Source: an uncultured bacterium | GTDB lineage: Bacteria; Bacillota; Clostridia; Lachnospirales; Lachnospiraceae | Direction: 5' to 3' | Assembly: GCA_947381965.1 (NCBI GenBank) | Contig: CANCXX010000017.1 | Location: forward strand, 19,436 to 83,435 | Length of the DNA: 64,000 nt | Notes under the pieces: model-generated | Seen by the model: the letters and a program-made list of their open reading frames with translations, nothing else | The model's database searches: none | Told to the model about the DNA's origin: nothing | Made by a program: the position numbers and the translations under genes | Shown: piece after piece, positions 1-9,173 of the stretch | Layout: each line of letters opens with the position of its first letter | Numbering within the stretch: position 1 is the first letter of the stretch

Positions 1-13
1 AAGGAGACAGGTG

Positions 14-685
14 ATGACATTTAATGACATTTTCAAATCGGGATTTTTGGAGAACATTGGCAGTGTAAGTGTTTTGGACATGGCGATGGCGTTAATTCTT
101 GCCTTGGGGCTGGGAGTGTTTATTTTTTATGTTTATAAAAAGACATTTTCCGGCGTTATGTATTCATCCAGCTTTGGGGTGACGCTGATTGCCCTTACAA
201 TGATTACAACAGTGGTGATTCTGGCAGTAACTTCCAATGTGGTGCTTTCTCTTGGCATGGTAGGCGCTTTATCCATTGTGCGGTTTCGTACTGCGATTAA
301 AGAACCGCTGGATATTGCCTTTTTATTCTGGTCCATTGCGGCAGGTATTGTGCTGGCAGCGGGCCTGATTCCCCTTGCCCTTGTGGGAAGCCTTGCTATT
401 GGAGTTGTTCTTTTGGTTTTTGTCAACAGAAAACCGTATTTAAATCCATATATTGTGGTTATAAAGTGTGAAAATCATGACAGTGAGCAGCAGGCGGTGG
501 AATTTTTAAAGAGCAAAGTGCAACGCTGTGTGGTAAAGAGCAAAATGGCACAGAAGGGAAATATTGAGCTTAATATAGAGGTCCGTATGAGGGAGGACAA
601 CACGGATTTTATCAACACCCTGGCAGAAATGACGGGAATTTCCAGCGCAGTGCTGGTCAGCTACAACGGTGAATACATGGGGTAG
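14..685 (+). CDS. DUF4956 family membrane protein
   Basis: Predicted polytopic membrane protein of 223 residues. Four or five hydrophobic segments fill roughly residues 22-135 and a soluble tail of about 85 residues follows. The block GMVGALSIVRFRTAIKEP followed by a hydrophobic FLFWSIAAG stretch is what I recognise as the DUF4956 signature. The family has no established reaction. Its genes are often found next to CotH-family and VTC-type polyphosphate polymerase genes, and a CotH-family gene does follow here after about 100 bases. I chose the ATG at 14 because AAGGAG at 1-6 sits 7 bases upstream; a GTG at 11 is also open. The gene begins at the window edge, so any upstream operon partner cannot be seen. 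Confidence 0.8.
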   Translation: MTFNDIFKSGFLENIGSVSVLDMAMALILALGLGVFIFYVYKKTFSGVMYSSSFGVTLIALTMITTVVILAVTSNVVLSLGMVGALSIVRFRTAIKEPLDIAFLFWSIAAGIVLAAGLIPLALVGSLAIGVVLLVFVNRKPYLNPYIVVIKCENHDSEQQAVEFLKSKVQRCVVKSKMAQKGNIELNIEVRMREDNTDFINTLAEMTGISSAVLVSYNGEYMG

Positions 686-786
686 AACCGGACGAATACG
701 GAACTTATAACGGTAGAAGTCCATGGGATGTCCCTTGGCTGGGGCATTAGAGGGACAAATACGGCGCTTTTAATAGGAGGCTTAAG

Positions 787-2448
787 ATGTCTACGCATAA
801 AAACATAGATAAAATCTGCTGCGGGATACTTGCACTGACCATATTGTTAACACTGGCTTTTGTAAATGTGGGAAAGCTGGGAGTCGTTTCGGCAATGGCT
901 GAGGCAAGCTACGGGTCAATGCTTTTTGACACCTCCAAAGTACATACCATTGATATTGTAATGGAAGACTGGGACAGTTTTCTGGAAACCTGTGAGAATG
1001 AAGAATATGCGGCATGTTCAGTAATTATTGACAATGAAACATTTAAAAATGTGGGAATCCGGGCCAAGGGAAACACATCGCTAAGCTCTGTTGCCGCTTA
1101 CGGAAACAACCGCTACAGCTTTAAGGTTGAGTTTGACTGCTATGAAAAAGGGAAAAACTATCATGGTCTGGATAAGCTAAGCCTGAATAATATTATTCAG
1201 GATAATACATATATGAAAGATTATCTTGCATACCGGATGATGGGAGATTTTGGCGTGGCGGCGCCTCTTTGCAGCTATACCTATATCACTGTAAACGGTC
1301 AGGATTGGGGGCTGTATCTGGCAGTGGAGGGCGTGGAAGAGAGCTTTCTTGCACGAAATTATGGAAAAAACTATGGAAATCTTTATAAACCGGACAGTAT
1401 GGATATGGGCGGCGGACGTGGAAACGGCAAGGGGTTTGAACAGAAAGATATGGAAGAGTTTTTGGAAAATCAAGATCCCCATGAAAATTGGCAGGAAATG
1501 GGCACACCGCCGGAGTTTTATAAGGAAGGCGGTCCGGGCGGGCAGCCTGAGAGTTTGACGGCACCGGAAACAGAGTTTATGGACAATGGAAAGCAGGGGG
1601 AATTTCCATTTCCGGGCAGGATGCCGGGGAAGGAGGGCGGACCGGATTTTGACGGGCCTGGGGGAGGGCCTATGGGAAGTGATGACGTAGCGCTGATCTA
1701 TTCGGATGATGAATATGACAGTTACCGGAACATTTTTGAGAATGCCAAAACAGACATTACAAAGGCGGATAAAAACCGACTGATTGCTTCCCTAAAGACA
1801 TTGGGACAGGGGGAAGATATAGAAAGCGTTGTGGATGTGGACGCGGTAGTACGTTATTTTGTGGTGCATAATTTTGTCTGCAATTTTGACAGCTATACAG
1901 GCTCCATGATTCATAATTATTATTTATATGAAAAAGAAGGAATTCTATCTATGATACCCTGGGATTACAATTTAGCTTTTGGCGGCTTTGAGGCTCAGAT
2001 GGATGCGGAGGATATGGTGAACTACCCCATTGATTCTCCGGTGTCAGCAGGAGAACTGGCATCAAGACCAATGATTGCCTGGATTTTTGCCAATGAAGAA
2101 TACATGGAAATGTATCACCAGTATTTTCAGGAATTTATTGACAGCTATTTTGCCAGCGGGTATTTTGAAGAAATGATAGCCTCTGTTAGAGAAATGATTG
2201 GACCATATGTGGAAAAGGACCCTACCAGATTTTGCACTTATGAAGACTTTGAGACAGGGACAGACACATTGGAAAGATTCTGTCTGCTGCGGGCCGAAAG
2301 CATTGTCGGGCAGCTGAATGGCACAATTCCCTCTACATCGGAGGAGCAGGCAAAGGATAAGAGATCTTTTGTGGACGCTTCCGGAATTTTGCTTTCCGAA
2401 ATGGGAAGCATGGGGCGCGGAATGATGGGGAAAAGGAAAGGCGGTTAA
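787..2448 (+). CDS. CotH kinase family protein, membrane-anchored or secreted
   Basis: Protein of 553 residues with an N-terminal hydrophobic segment (about residues 12-36) that could be a signal peptide or anchor. The body has the CotH pattern: an early segment with IRAKGNTS, YSFKVEF and KLSLNN, and the catalytic-type motif IPWDYNLAFGG near residue 390. CotH proteins are atypical protein kinases, first known from Bacillus spore coats, but many non-spore members are exported and of unknown substrate. Residues about 215-305 form a Gly/Pro/Met-rich low-complexity insert that probably is a disordered linker. The start has a strong AGGAGG. It is the second gene after DUF4956. The role in this organism is not shown by the sequence. 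Confidence 0.85.
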   Translation: MSTHKNIDKICCGILALTILLTLAFVNVGKLGVVSAMAEASYGSMLFDTSKVHTIDIVMEDWDSFLETCENEEYAACSVIIDNETFKNVGIRAKGNTSLSSVAAYGNNRYSFKVEFDCYEKGKNYHGLDKLSLNNIIQDNTYMKDYLAYRMMGDFGVAAPLCSYTYITVNGQDWGLYLAVEGVEESFLARNYGKNYGNLYKPDSMDMGGGRGNGKGFEQKDMEEFLENQDPHENWQEMGTPPEFYKEGGPGGQPESLTAPETEFMDNGKQGEFPFPGRMPGKEGGPDFDGPGGGPMGSDDVALIYSDDEYDSYRNIFENAKTDITKADKNRLIASLKTLGQGEDIESVVDVDAVVRYFVVHNFVCNFDSYTGSMIHNYYLYEKEGILSMIPWDYNLAFGGFEAQMDAEDMVNYPIDSPVSAGELASRPMIAWIFANEEYMEMYHQYFQEFIDSYFASGYFEEMIASVREMIGPYVEKDPTRFCTYEDFETGTDTLERFCLLRAESIVGQLNGTIPSTSEEQAKDKRSFVDASGILLSEMGSMGRGMMGKRKGG

Positions 2449-2553
2449 TTGTTTTGGACGGGGGATTTTCCCTGTATGGACCAAAAGTTGCGGTTGTATC
2501 TGGCACCCTTTTGTGTTAAAATATTAACAATAAAGAACAAATGGGGTGAAGGT

Positions 2554-4485
2554 ATGGGACAATTAAATAAAGGGTTGGTTTACACTGACGAAAAGTGTGC
2601 CGGATGTAACAGGTGTATTTCTGTTTGCCCGGTTGTGCAGGCAAACAGAGCGGTAACGGAAAATAATGAAAACAAAGTGCTGGTTGATGGGGAAGCATGT
2701 GTGCAGTGCGGCGCCTGTATGGATGTATGCCACCATAAGGCAAGATGTTACAGAGACGATACGGATCGGTTTTTTGACGACCTGAAAAGGGGGGAGAAAA
2801 TCAGCCTTTTGGTTGCGCCTGCCTTTATTGCCAATTATCCGGGCCAGTATAAGCAGGTTTTGGGATATCTGAAAAGCCTGGGGGTTCGCCATATTATCAG
2901 CGTCAGCTTTGGAGCCGATATTACCACCTGGGGATATTTGAATTATATTACAGAGCATCATTTTCAGGGAGGAATTTCCCAGCCCTGTCCGGCGATTGTG
3001 GACTACATAGAAAAATACATACCGGAGCTGGTTCCCAAGCTGGTGCCGGTTCACAGTCCTTTAATGTGCGGGGCAATATATGTAAAAAAATATATGAATC
3101 TTACAGACAAGCTTGCATTTATCAGCCCTTGTATCGCCAAGAAATCTGAAATAGAACGGCCCCAGAACAAGGGATATGTTTCTTATAATGTAACTTTTGA
3201 TCATTTGATGCAAAAACTAAAAGGGGTAAATCTGTCCGGGTATCATGCCGCAGATGAGATTGAATATGGGCTTGGCAGCCTGTATCCCCAGCCGGGAGGC
3301 CTTCGGGAAAATGTGGAGCATTTTCTTGGAAAAGAGGTTATGGTGCGGCAGATAGAAGGGGAAGCGCATGCTTATGCGTTTTTAAAGGCATATGCGGAAC
3401 GGGTAAAAAGAGGAAAATCTCTTCCGTTTATGGTAGATGCTCTAAACTGCGGAGGCGGCTGTATTTACGGAACTGCCACAGACCCGGCCAATGAATATAA
3501 TGAGGATATTCTTTTTGAAATACATAAACAGCGCACTGCCCAGCGGAAGGGAAAAAATAAAAAGAAAAATCCATGGGACCGGAGTGCCAACTATGCCGCG
3601 CGGCTGAAACGCTTTAACGAGCAGTTTAAGGATTTGAAACTGGAAGACTTTATCTGTACCTATACAGCAAAAGACAACAGGGTAAAACCGGTTCCGGCCA
3701 GCAAAATTGAAGAAGTGTTCCGCTCCATGGATAAAAGGACTGAGGAAGAAAAAAATATTAACTGTGGAGCCTGCGGCTATGGCACCTGTCGGGAAATGGC
3801 GGAGGCAATTGCGGGAGGATACAATAAAGTGGAAAATTGTATCCATCATGTAAAGAAACAGCTGGAAATTGAAAAAGAATCTATAAATGAGATGACAAGA
3901 CAGCTCCGTGAAAGACAGGAGGCCAAGGAAATAAAGTATCAGGAAATTCTTACGGAATTTGAACAGATACAAATAGCCATAAGCGAACTGGCAAAGGGCA
4001 ATCAGGAATGTGCGAAGGATTCTACGGAGATGGCAGGCGCAGTAGCGGGGATGGCGGATTTCAGCAGTCTGCTGAAGGAGTCAGTGGAGAATGTGACAGG
4101 ATCGGTGCAGGGATATGACGAAATCAACGAGGATATCATAAAGATTTCCAACCAGACAGGTATGCTGGCCCTGAATGCAGGAATTGAGGCAGCGCGGACA
4201 GGAGAGGCGGGCAGAGGTTTTATTGTAATTGCCAATCAGATACGCAATTTATCGGAGCAGACCAAGGGAACCATTGCGGACGGCAAGAGGCAGAGCGACA
4301 GCATTATCCCTGCCATGGAAGAGCTGAATAAGGAGACAGAGCGTTTCCTTGAAAATGTGGAAAATATCAATGACAGAATTACCAATCTGGCGGCAGGCAG
4401 TGAGGAGATAGCGGCTAAGGCGGGAGAAATAGAAGTTCTGGTAGACAAGATACTTGAACAGATGGAGGATGTAATAAAAGAATAA
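2554..4485 (+). CDS. Soluble [FeFe]-hydrogenase-like sensor fused to a chemoreceptor signalling domain
   Basis: A 643-residue protein with no membrane segment and four parts. Residues 10-62 form a two-cluster ferredoxin (Cys 15/18/21/25 and 49/52/55/59). Residues about 75-320 resemble the C-terminal H-cluster domain of [FeFe]-hydrogenase, with QPCPAI near 144, SPCIAKKSE near 191 and LNCGGGCIYG near 298. Residues about 400-440 form a small Fe-S domain (CGACGYGTC). The C-terminal part is a coiled coil with a methyl-accepting hairpin tip (QTGMLALNAGIEAARTGE, about 535). The first H-cluster loop has one Cys where catalytic enzymes have two adjacent ones, as in sensory hydrogenases. The likely role is cytoplasmic H2 or redox sensing that feeds CheA. 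A longer reading frame opens upstream, but ATG 2554 follows GGGGTG and starts the conserved domain. It lies just before the flagellar operon. Confidence 0.85.
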   Translation: MGQLNKGLVYTDEKCAGCNRCISVCPVVQANRAVTENNENKVLVDGEACVQCGACMDVCHHKARCYRDDTDRFFDDLKRGEKISLLVAPAFIANYPGQYKQVLGYLKSLGVRHIISVSFGADITTWGYLNYITEHHFQGGISQPCPAIVDYIEKYIPELVPKLVPVHSPLMCGAIYVKKYMNLTDKLAFISPCIAKKSEIERPQNKGYVSYNVTFDHLMQKLKGVNLSGYHAADEIEYGLGSLYPQPGGLRENVEHFLGKEVMVRQIEGEAHAYAFLKAYAERVKRGKSLPFMVDALNCGGGCIYGTATDPANEYNEDILFEIHKQRTAQRKGKNKKKNPWDRSANYAARLKRFNEQFKDLKLEDFICTYTAKDNRVKPVPASKIEEVFRSMDKRTEEEKNINCGACGYGTCREMAEAIAGGYNKVENCIHHVKKQLEIEKESINEMTRQLRERQEAKEIKYQEILTEFEQIQIAISELAKGNQECAKDSTEMAGAVAGMADFSSLLKESVENVTGSVQGYDEINEDIIKISNQTGMLALNAGIEAARTGEAGRGFIVIANQIRNLSEQTKGTIADGKRQSDSIIPAMEELNKETERFLENVENINDRITNLAAGSEEIAAKAGEIEVLVDKILEQMEDVIKE

Positions 4486-4497
4486 AACTGTTTTCAG

Positions 4498-4538
4498 GAT
4501 GCGGCGCCCTTATCTGCTTTGGCACCGCATCTTTTTTT
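4498..4538 (+). terminator. Rho-independent terminator
   Basis: Stem of about 11 pairs with one mismatch (GATGCGGCGCC with GGCACCGCATC, 12-base loop) followed by seven T. It ends transcription of the hydrogenase-sensor gene and separates it from the flgM operon. Confidence 0.85.
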
Positions 4539-4550
4539 CAAACACGCCCT
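4536..4550. repeat. Copy of the TTTCAAACACGCTCT repeat end (one mismatch)
   Basis: TTTCAAACACGCCCT here matches, with one difference, the terminal inverted repeat of the element at 62690-62865 and the lone end at 59436-59450. It lies between the terminator and the flgM promoter, and its last base is the first base of the -35 box. It may be what remains of an old insertion. Confidence 0.45.
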
Positions 4551-4576
4551 AAAGTCTTTACAAAAATATCCGATAC
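4550..4576 (+). promoter_or_regulatory. SigD (sigma-28) promoter of the flgM operon
   Basis: TAAA at 4550-4553, a spacer of exactly 15 bases, then TCCGATAC at 4569-4576. The known consensus is TAAA-N15-GCCGATAA. The same pattern with the same spacing occurs before flaG, fliC and the glycan island. Confidence 0.9.
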
Positions 4577-4650
4577 ATTTAGTGAAGTGAAATGCAGATA
4601 TAAATATATGGATATAATAATGAGGAAGATCCACGGAAGGAGGAATCCCA

Positions 4651-4926
4651 ATGCGTATAGAGGCTTATTCACAGGTACAAAAGGTTTATGAGGCAAAGAA
4701 AGCAGTAAAGACACAGGCGAGAGGAAATGCAGGCGCTTCCGACAAGCTGCTGATTTCGGGCATCGGCAGGGACATTCAGGTTGCAAAGCAGGCATTAGCA
4801 GGCGCCGGTGACATCAGGGAGGATGTGACCGCTTCCATCAAATCAAGGATTCAGTCCGGGACTTATGATGTAAGCGCAGAAAGCTTTGCCGATAAATTAT
4901 TACAAAAATTTGAAGAAATGAGGTAA
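4651..4926 (+). CDS. flgM: Negative regulator of flagellin synthesis FlgM (anti-sigma-28)
   Basis: A 91-residue protein with the family's usual size and C-terminal half (residues about 50-90: VTASIKSRIQSGTYDV, then FADKLLQKF). FlgM binds sigma-28 until the hook-basal body is complete and is then exported or otherwise removed. AAGGAGG lies 8 bases before the ATG. It is the first gene behind the SigD promoter at 4550, so it limits its own promoter, the standard arrangement. flgN follows after 5 bases. Confidence 0.93.
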   Translation: MRIEAYSQVQKVYEAKKAVKTQARGNAGASDKLLISGIGRDIQVAKQALAGAGDIREDVTASIKSRIQSGTYDVSAESFADKLLQKFEEMR

Positions 4927-4931
4927 TCCCA

Positions 4932-5450
4932 GTGGCAAGTTTAATGGAAAACCTGATTGAAGTACTAGACTTGGAAAGCCAGGAATACGAGAACTTGCTG
5001 GGATTATCAATGGAGAAAACGCCGGTTATCGTATCCGGCGATTTGGATCAATTAGCAAAAATCACGGATGAAGAACAAATCGTTGTCGGTAAAATCAACC
5101 GTCTGGAACAAAGAAGACAGGAAGTATTTAAAGATGTCGCCAACGTAATCAACAAGGATGTTAACACGCTGATGATCACCGACCTGGTGGATATGTTAAG
5201 CACCAGGCCTCAGGAGCAGCAGAAACTGGCCAGAGTGCATGATATGCTTGGAACTGTCGTGCGCAAAGTAATGAGAGTAAACGAGCAGAACCGGCTTTTG
5301 ATACAAAATGCACTGGAAATGGTAGAGTTTGATATGAATGTGCTGCAGTCCATGAAAACCGCTCCTGAAACAGCAAATTACAACAAAGGGGCATACACCG
5401 CCGGAACTTCCATGGGAGTAGACCAGAGCGGGTTTGATGCAAAACAGTAA
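4932..5450 (+). CDS. flgN: FlgN family export chaperone
   Basis: A 172-residue, mostly helical protein. In the family FlgN binds the C termini of FlgK and FlgL in the cytoplasm and delivers them to the flagellar export gate; both substrates are encoded immediately downstream in duplicate. The sequence is heptad-rich (residues about 1-135: VLDLESQEYENLLGLSMEK, then RLEQRRQEVFK). Its disordered tail is rich in Gly and Thr. GTG 4932 is taken as the start because GAGG inside the flgM stop region sits 8 bases upstream; an in-frame ATG at 4944 is possible. Confidence 0.88.
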   Translation: MASLMENLIEVLDLESQEYENLLGLSMEKTPVIVSGDLDQLAKITDEEQIVVGKINRLEQRRQEVFKDVANVINKDVNTLMITDLVDMLSTRPQEQQKLARVHDMLGTVVRKVMRVNEQNRLLIQNALEMVEFDMNVLQSMKTAPETANYNKGAYTAGTSMGVDQSGFDAKQ

Positions 5451-5475
5451 TCCTTGGAAAGATTGAGGTGACATT

Positions 5476-7164
5476 ATGTCTTTATTTGGTAGTTTATATT
5501 TAGGTGTCAGTGGTCTTCAGACCAGCCAGAACGCACTGAATACCACGGCGCATAACATGTCTAACATTGACACAATCGGATATACCAGGCAGCAGGTACA
5601 GCAGGGTACCCGTGTATACAATACATTGTCTACCAGTGCGGCTGCCAATGCGTATATACAGACCGGACTTGGTGTCAGCTATATTCAGGTGAAACATATC
5701 AGAGATTATTTCCTTGATAAAAATTACCGCCGGGAGGCAGGCCGGAGTGCATTTTACGGAGTGTCTGCAACAGCGCTTGAAGAAGTGCAGGACCTGTATC
5801 AGGAGCTTGAGGGCAAGTCTTTTTCCAAGTCAATTGAAAATCTCTGGACTGCGGTGCAGGAGCTTGCAAAAGACCCAGGAGGTGCGGTAAACCAGGGGGT
5901 ATTTGTACAGCGCTGTAATGAATTCTTAACCCGCGGGCAGGCAATATATGCAGGACTTTGCGATTATCAGGATAATTTAAATTATCAGATTAAACAGCAG
6001 GTAGACACCATGAACGCTTACGGAAAGCGGATTATGGAGCTGAATCAGGAAATTATGAAAATAGAGGGCGGCGGTATTGAGAAGGCCAACGATCTAAGGG
6101 ATGAAAGAGATCTTCTGGTAGATGAACTGGCATCAATGGCGTCTCTGGAGTTAAAAACAGATGTAAACGGCAATTATCTGATTTATTTGGAAGGCACAGA
6201 CTTTGTCAAAGCACAGTCTTTCAATAAAATTGGACTGGATGCGGATGTAAAGACAGGATTCTTTACTCCCTACTGGGAACAGCTTGAAAAGCGTGATGCG
6301 GACGGAAACTTAAATCAGGGCGCCAAGCTCTACAAGATGAATCAGATTATCTCCACAGACAGAAATACAGATATTGGCTCCTTAAAATCCATGCTCTATG
6401 CAAGAGGGGATAAAAGAGCCACTTATGAAGACCTTGCACTGGAACCGCCTACCCATCCGGGAGCAGGCGCTACACAGGATGAATTAGACGAATACAATGC
6501 CAAATTGCAAGAGTACAACACCAAAGAGCATTATAATAAAGTGGTTTCCCAGTCGGTTATCATGCACCAGCAGGCCCAGTTTGACCAGCTGATACATGGT
6601 ATAGTGATGGCAGTCAACAAGGTACTGGCTGATGCGGCAAACAACGCCACAGCGCTTGACCCCAATTCAACTTATATGAGAGATCCGGCCACTGGAAACC
6701 CTTATACCATATTTAACACACAGACAGGGGACACCAAACCGGAAGCGTTTACAGTTGAGAATCTTATTATCAATGGGAAAATTAAGGAAGCGCCCACCCT
6801 TCTTGGCTTTAAAAAGGACGATGACAAGATTGACCAGGAAACAGCAGACGCCCTTAAAAAGATTTTTGAAGACGAAAGCCTTCAGTTAAATCCGAATGTG
6901 AAAACCAAAACAACATTCATAGATTATTACAGCGATCTGGTATCTCAGGTGGCTAACAGCGGTTCGGTTATGAGGACTATCAGCGAAAATCAGGAAATGA
7001 CCGTGGATAATATAGCGGCGGCAAGGGAACAGATTATCGGCGTTTCTTCAGACGAGGAACTTAGCAATATGATTATGTTCCAGAATGCTTATAATGCGTC
7101 CAGCCGTTACATTAATGTAATCAGTGAACTGATGGAACATGTTATCAATACATTGGGAAGATAA
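5476..7164 (+). CDS. flgK: Flagellar hook-associated protein FlgK (copy 1)
   Basis: A 562-residue hook-filament junction protein. The N terminus (GVSGLQTSQNALNTTAHNMS, then IDTIGYTRQQV) and the C terminus (MIMFQNAYNASSRYINVI) are the paired D0 helices shared by axial flagellar proteins. FlgK is exported with FlgN and forms the first junction ring on the hook. The start has GAGGTGA 6 bases upstream. Residues about 270-480 are the variable outer region. It is followed after 17 bases by a second, clearly diverged FlgK. Confidence 0.93.
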   Translation: MSLFGSLYLGVSGLQTSQNALNTTAHNMSNIDTIGYTRQQVQQGTRVYNTLSTSAAANAYIQTGLGVSYIQVKHIRDYFLDKNYRREAGRSAFYGVSATALEEVQDLYQELEGKSFSKSIENLWTAVQELAKDPGGAVNQGVFVQRCNEFLTRGQAIYAGLCDYQDNLNYQIKQQVDTMNAYGKRIMELNQEIMKIEGGGIEKANDLRDERDLLVDELASMASLELKTDVNGNYLIYLEGTDFVKAQSFNKIGLDADVKTGFFTPYWEQLEKRDADGNLNQGAKLYKMNQIISTDRNTDIGSLKSMLYARGDKRATYEDLALEPPTHPGAGATQDELDEYNAKLQEYNTKEHYNKVVSQSVIMHQQAQFDQLIHGIVMAVNKVLADAANNATALDPNSTYMRDPATGNPYTIFNTQTGDTKPEAFTVENLIINGKIKEAPTLLGFKKDDDKIDQETADALKKIFEDESLQLNPNVKTKTTFIDYYSDLVSQVANSGSVMRTISENQEMTVDNIAAAREQIIGVSSDEELSNMIMFQNAYNASSRYINVISELMEHVINTLGR

Positions 7165-7181
7165 GAAAGGACTGAAAACAG

Positions 7182-9029
7182 ATGCCGTCACAATTTTTTG
7201 GATTATATATTGCGGGTTCGGGGCTTCGGGCTTCCAATGCCGCTTTAAATACAACAGCAAACAATATATCAAATGCCCAGACCATCGGTTACAGCCGTCA
7301 GCAGGTGACCCAGCAGGCCAATCCAGCTCTGCGTACCTTCACAACTTACGGGTGTGCCGGCGCCGGTGTGGATACCATTGCCATTGAGCGTATCAGAGAC
7401 AGCTTTTATGACAGAAAGTACTGGGACAATAACACCAGGTATGGTGAGTTTACCGTTAAGCAGTATTATACACAGACCTTGGAAGACTATTTTGACGATG
7501 ACACTACCAGCGGATTTAATGCGATTTTTAATAAATTCAGCGCTGCGCTGCAGTCAGTGACCACCAATTCCAGCAGTACGGAAACCAAGGCCCAGTTTAT
7601 TGCATCCGCCAAGTCAATGACAGATTATTTTAACAATATGTATGGAAATCTTCAGGAGCTGCAAAAGGATATTAACCTGGAAATCAAACAGTGTGTGGAT
7701 CAGATTAATTCCATAGCCCAGAAAATAGCAACCCTGGATAAGCAGATTAATGTAATTGAATTATCCGGCGCCAAGGCAAATGAGCTTCGCGACCAGAGGG
7801 ATCTTCTGATTGATGAACTGTCAGAGGTGGTGGATGTGGAAGTAACGGAAATGCCCATCCGCGATAAGCTTTATCCGGATATGGAAACCGGAGCGCACCG
7901 ATATCTGGTCCGCATTGCAGGGGGACAGGTGCTGGTAGACGGAAACGAATATAAAACTCTGGAGTGCACTGCCAGAGATAAAAGCGAAAAAGTAAACCAG
8001 TCAGATGCCGACGGTCTTTATCAGGTGAAATGGAATAATGGAAACGAATTCAGCCTGATTAACGCTTCCCTGGGCGGCAAACTGAAAGGCCTGATGAATC
8101 TTCGGGACGGTAATAACGGCGCAAACTTTACCGGTGAAATTATTGGCGTTGACACTGCAACAGGCCAGGTAACGATTAAAGTTACGGAAGAATATCTGAA
8201 GGAAATGGCTCAGTGTACTCTTTCGGCATCGGGAGGAACCATCAGCCTTGGAAACAGAACTTTTTATTATAAAGGTCTGGATAATAACGGATGGCAGTTT
8301 ACCCCGCCGGACACATACACCTTTGCAATTGACACCAGTCGTCCCGGAGCCACCCTTGACGCAAGCCTGATGGGTAAAAGCGCTAAAACAGAGGCGGCCA
8401 TTAAGTATCAGGGAATTCCTTATTATATGGAGCAGATGAACGAATGGATTCGCGGCTTTTCCCAGAAAGTGAATGAGATATTCACAAATGGAATCGACGC
8501 CAACGGCGATGCAGGGTGTATCTTTTTTACCGGATTTAGGGGCGATGGCACGGAGCTTACGGAAAATGACTTGAATGGAACCAAAGGATACTATGAGATA
8601 ACAGCGGGGAACTTTGCCATCAATACAGAGCTGCTGCTTAATGCAGACCGGTTAGGCACCCGGACAAATGTGGATCCTCCCCTTGATGATGAACAGGTGG
8701 GTGTGGAAGAGTGCGGACAGATTAAGGAGCTGATAAAGCTTCTCACGGATAAAGAAATGTTCAGCTTCCGTAATGGAACTGCCGGACAGCTGCTTGATAT
8801 GATTTTGTCGGATACTGCTTTAAATGCCAGCGATGCCAATACTTTTTGTGACACCTACAGTGCGCTGCAGGTCAGCATTGACAACCAGAGAAGCTCCATA
8901 TCAGGGGTGGACGAGGACGAGGAAGCGGTAAGTCTTGTGAAGTTTCAAAATTCCTATACACTGGCATCCAAGATGATACAAACACTAACAGAAGTTTATG
9001 ACCAGCTGATACTCCGTACAGGCGTCTAA
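7182..9029 (+). CDS. flgK: Second FlgK-type hook-associated protein
   Basis: A 615-residue paralogue. The N terminus (LYIAGSGLRASNAALNTTAN, then AQTIGYSRQQV) and C terminus (LVKFQNSYTLASKMIQTLTE) again are FlgK D0 helices, but the middle differs strongly from copy 1. Most genomes have a single flgK. Possible roles are a second junction ring, an alternative junction for a different flagellin, or a divergent cap-proximal adaptor. The sequence alone cannot tell. The RBS (GAAAGGA) is weaker than that of copy 1. Same operon, no promoter or terminator seen between the copies. Confidence 0.88.
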   Translation: MPSQFFGLYIAGSGLRASNAALNTTANNISNAQTIGYSRQQVTQQANPALRTFTTYGCAGAGVDTIAIERIRDSFYDRKYWDNNTRYGEFTVKQYYTQTLEDYFDDDTTSGFNAIFNKFSAALQSVTTNSSSTETKAQFIASAKSMTDYFNNMYGNLQELQKDINLEIKQCVDQINSIAQKIATLDKQINVIELSGAKANELRDQRDLLIDELSEVVDVEVTEMPIRDKLYPDMETGAHRYLVRIAGGQVLVDGNEYKTLECTARDKSEKVNQSDADGLYQVKWNNGNEFSLINASLGGKLKGLMNLRDGNNGANFTGEIIGVDTATGQVTIKVTEEYLKEMAQCTLSASGGTISLGNRTFYYKGLDNNGWQFTPPDTYTFAIDTSRPGATLDASLMGKSAKTEAAIKYQGIPYYMEQMNEWIRGFSQKVNEIFTNGIDANGDAGCIFFTGFRGDGTELTENDLNGTKGYYEITAGNFAINTELLLNADRLGTRTNVDPPLDDEQVGVEECGQIKELIKLLTDKEMFSFRNGTAGQLLDMILSDTALNASDANTFCDTYSALQVSIDNQRSSISGVDEDEEAVSLVKFQNSYTLASKMIQTLTEVYDQLILRTGV

Positions 9030-9173
9030 ATTTTAAAAGATACGGCCGTCTGACAGAATACGGGTTTTAAAATACAGATAAAAAAATTTGGAATAAAACA
9101 ATTATCCGCTTTGGATGTGAAAATTTTTGATACGATATTGCATACAGGTCTTTGACAGGCAGGAGGTAAAGAC

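Noticed and set aside
1177-2484. Long minus-strand frames opposite the CotH-family gene
   Set aside because: They lie fully within a well-supported gene, have no ribosome sites and no recognisable domains.
7139-7387. Frame across the flgK-flgK junction
   Set aside because: Shadow of two flgK genes in another frame.
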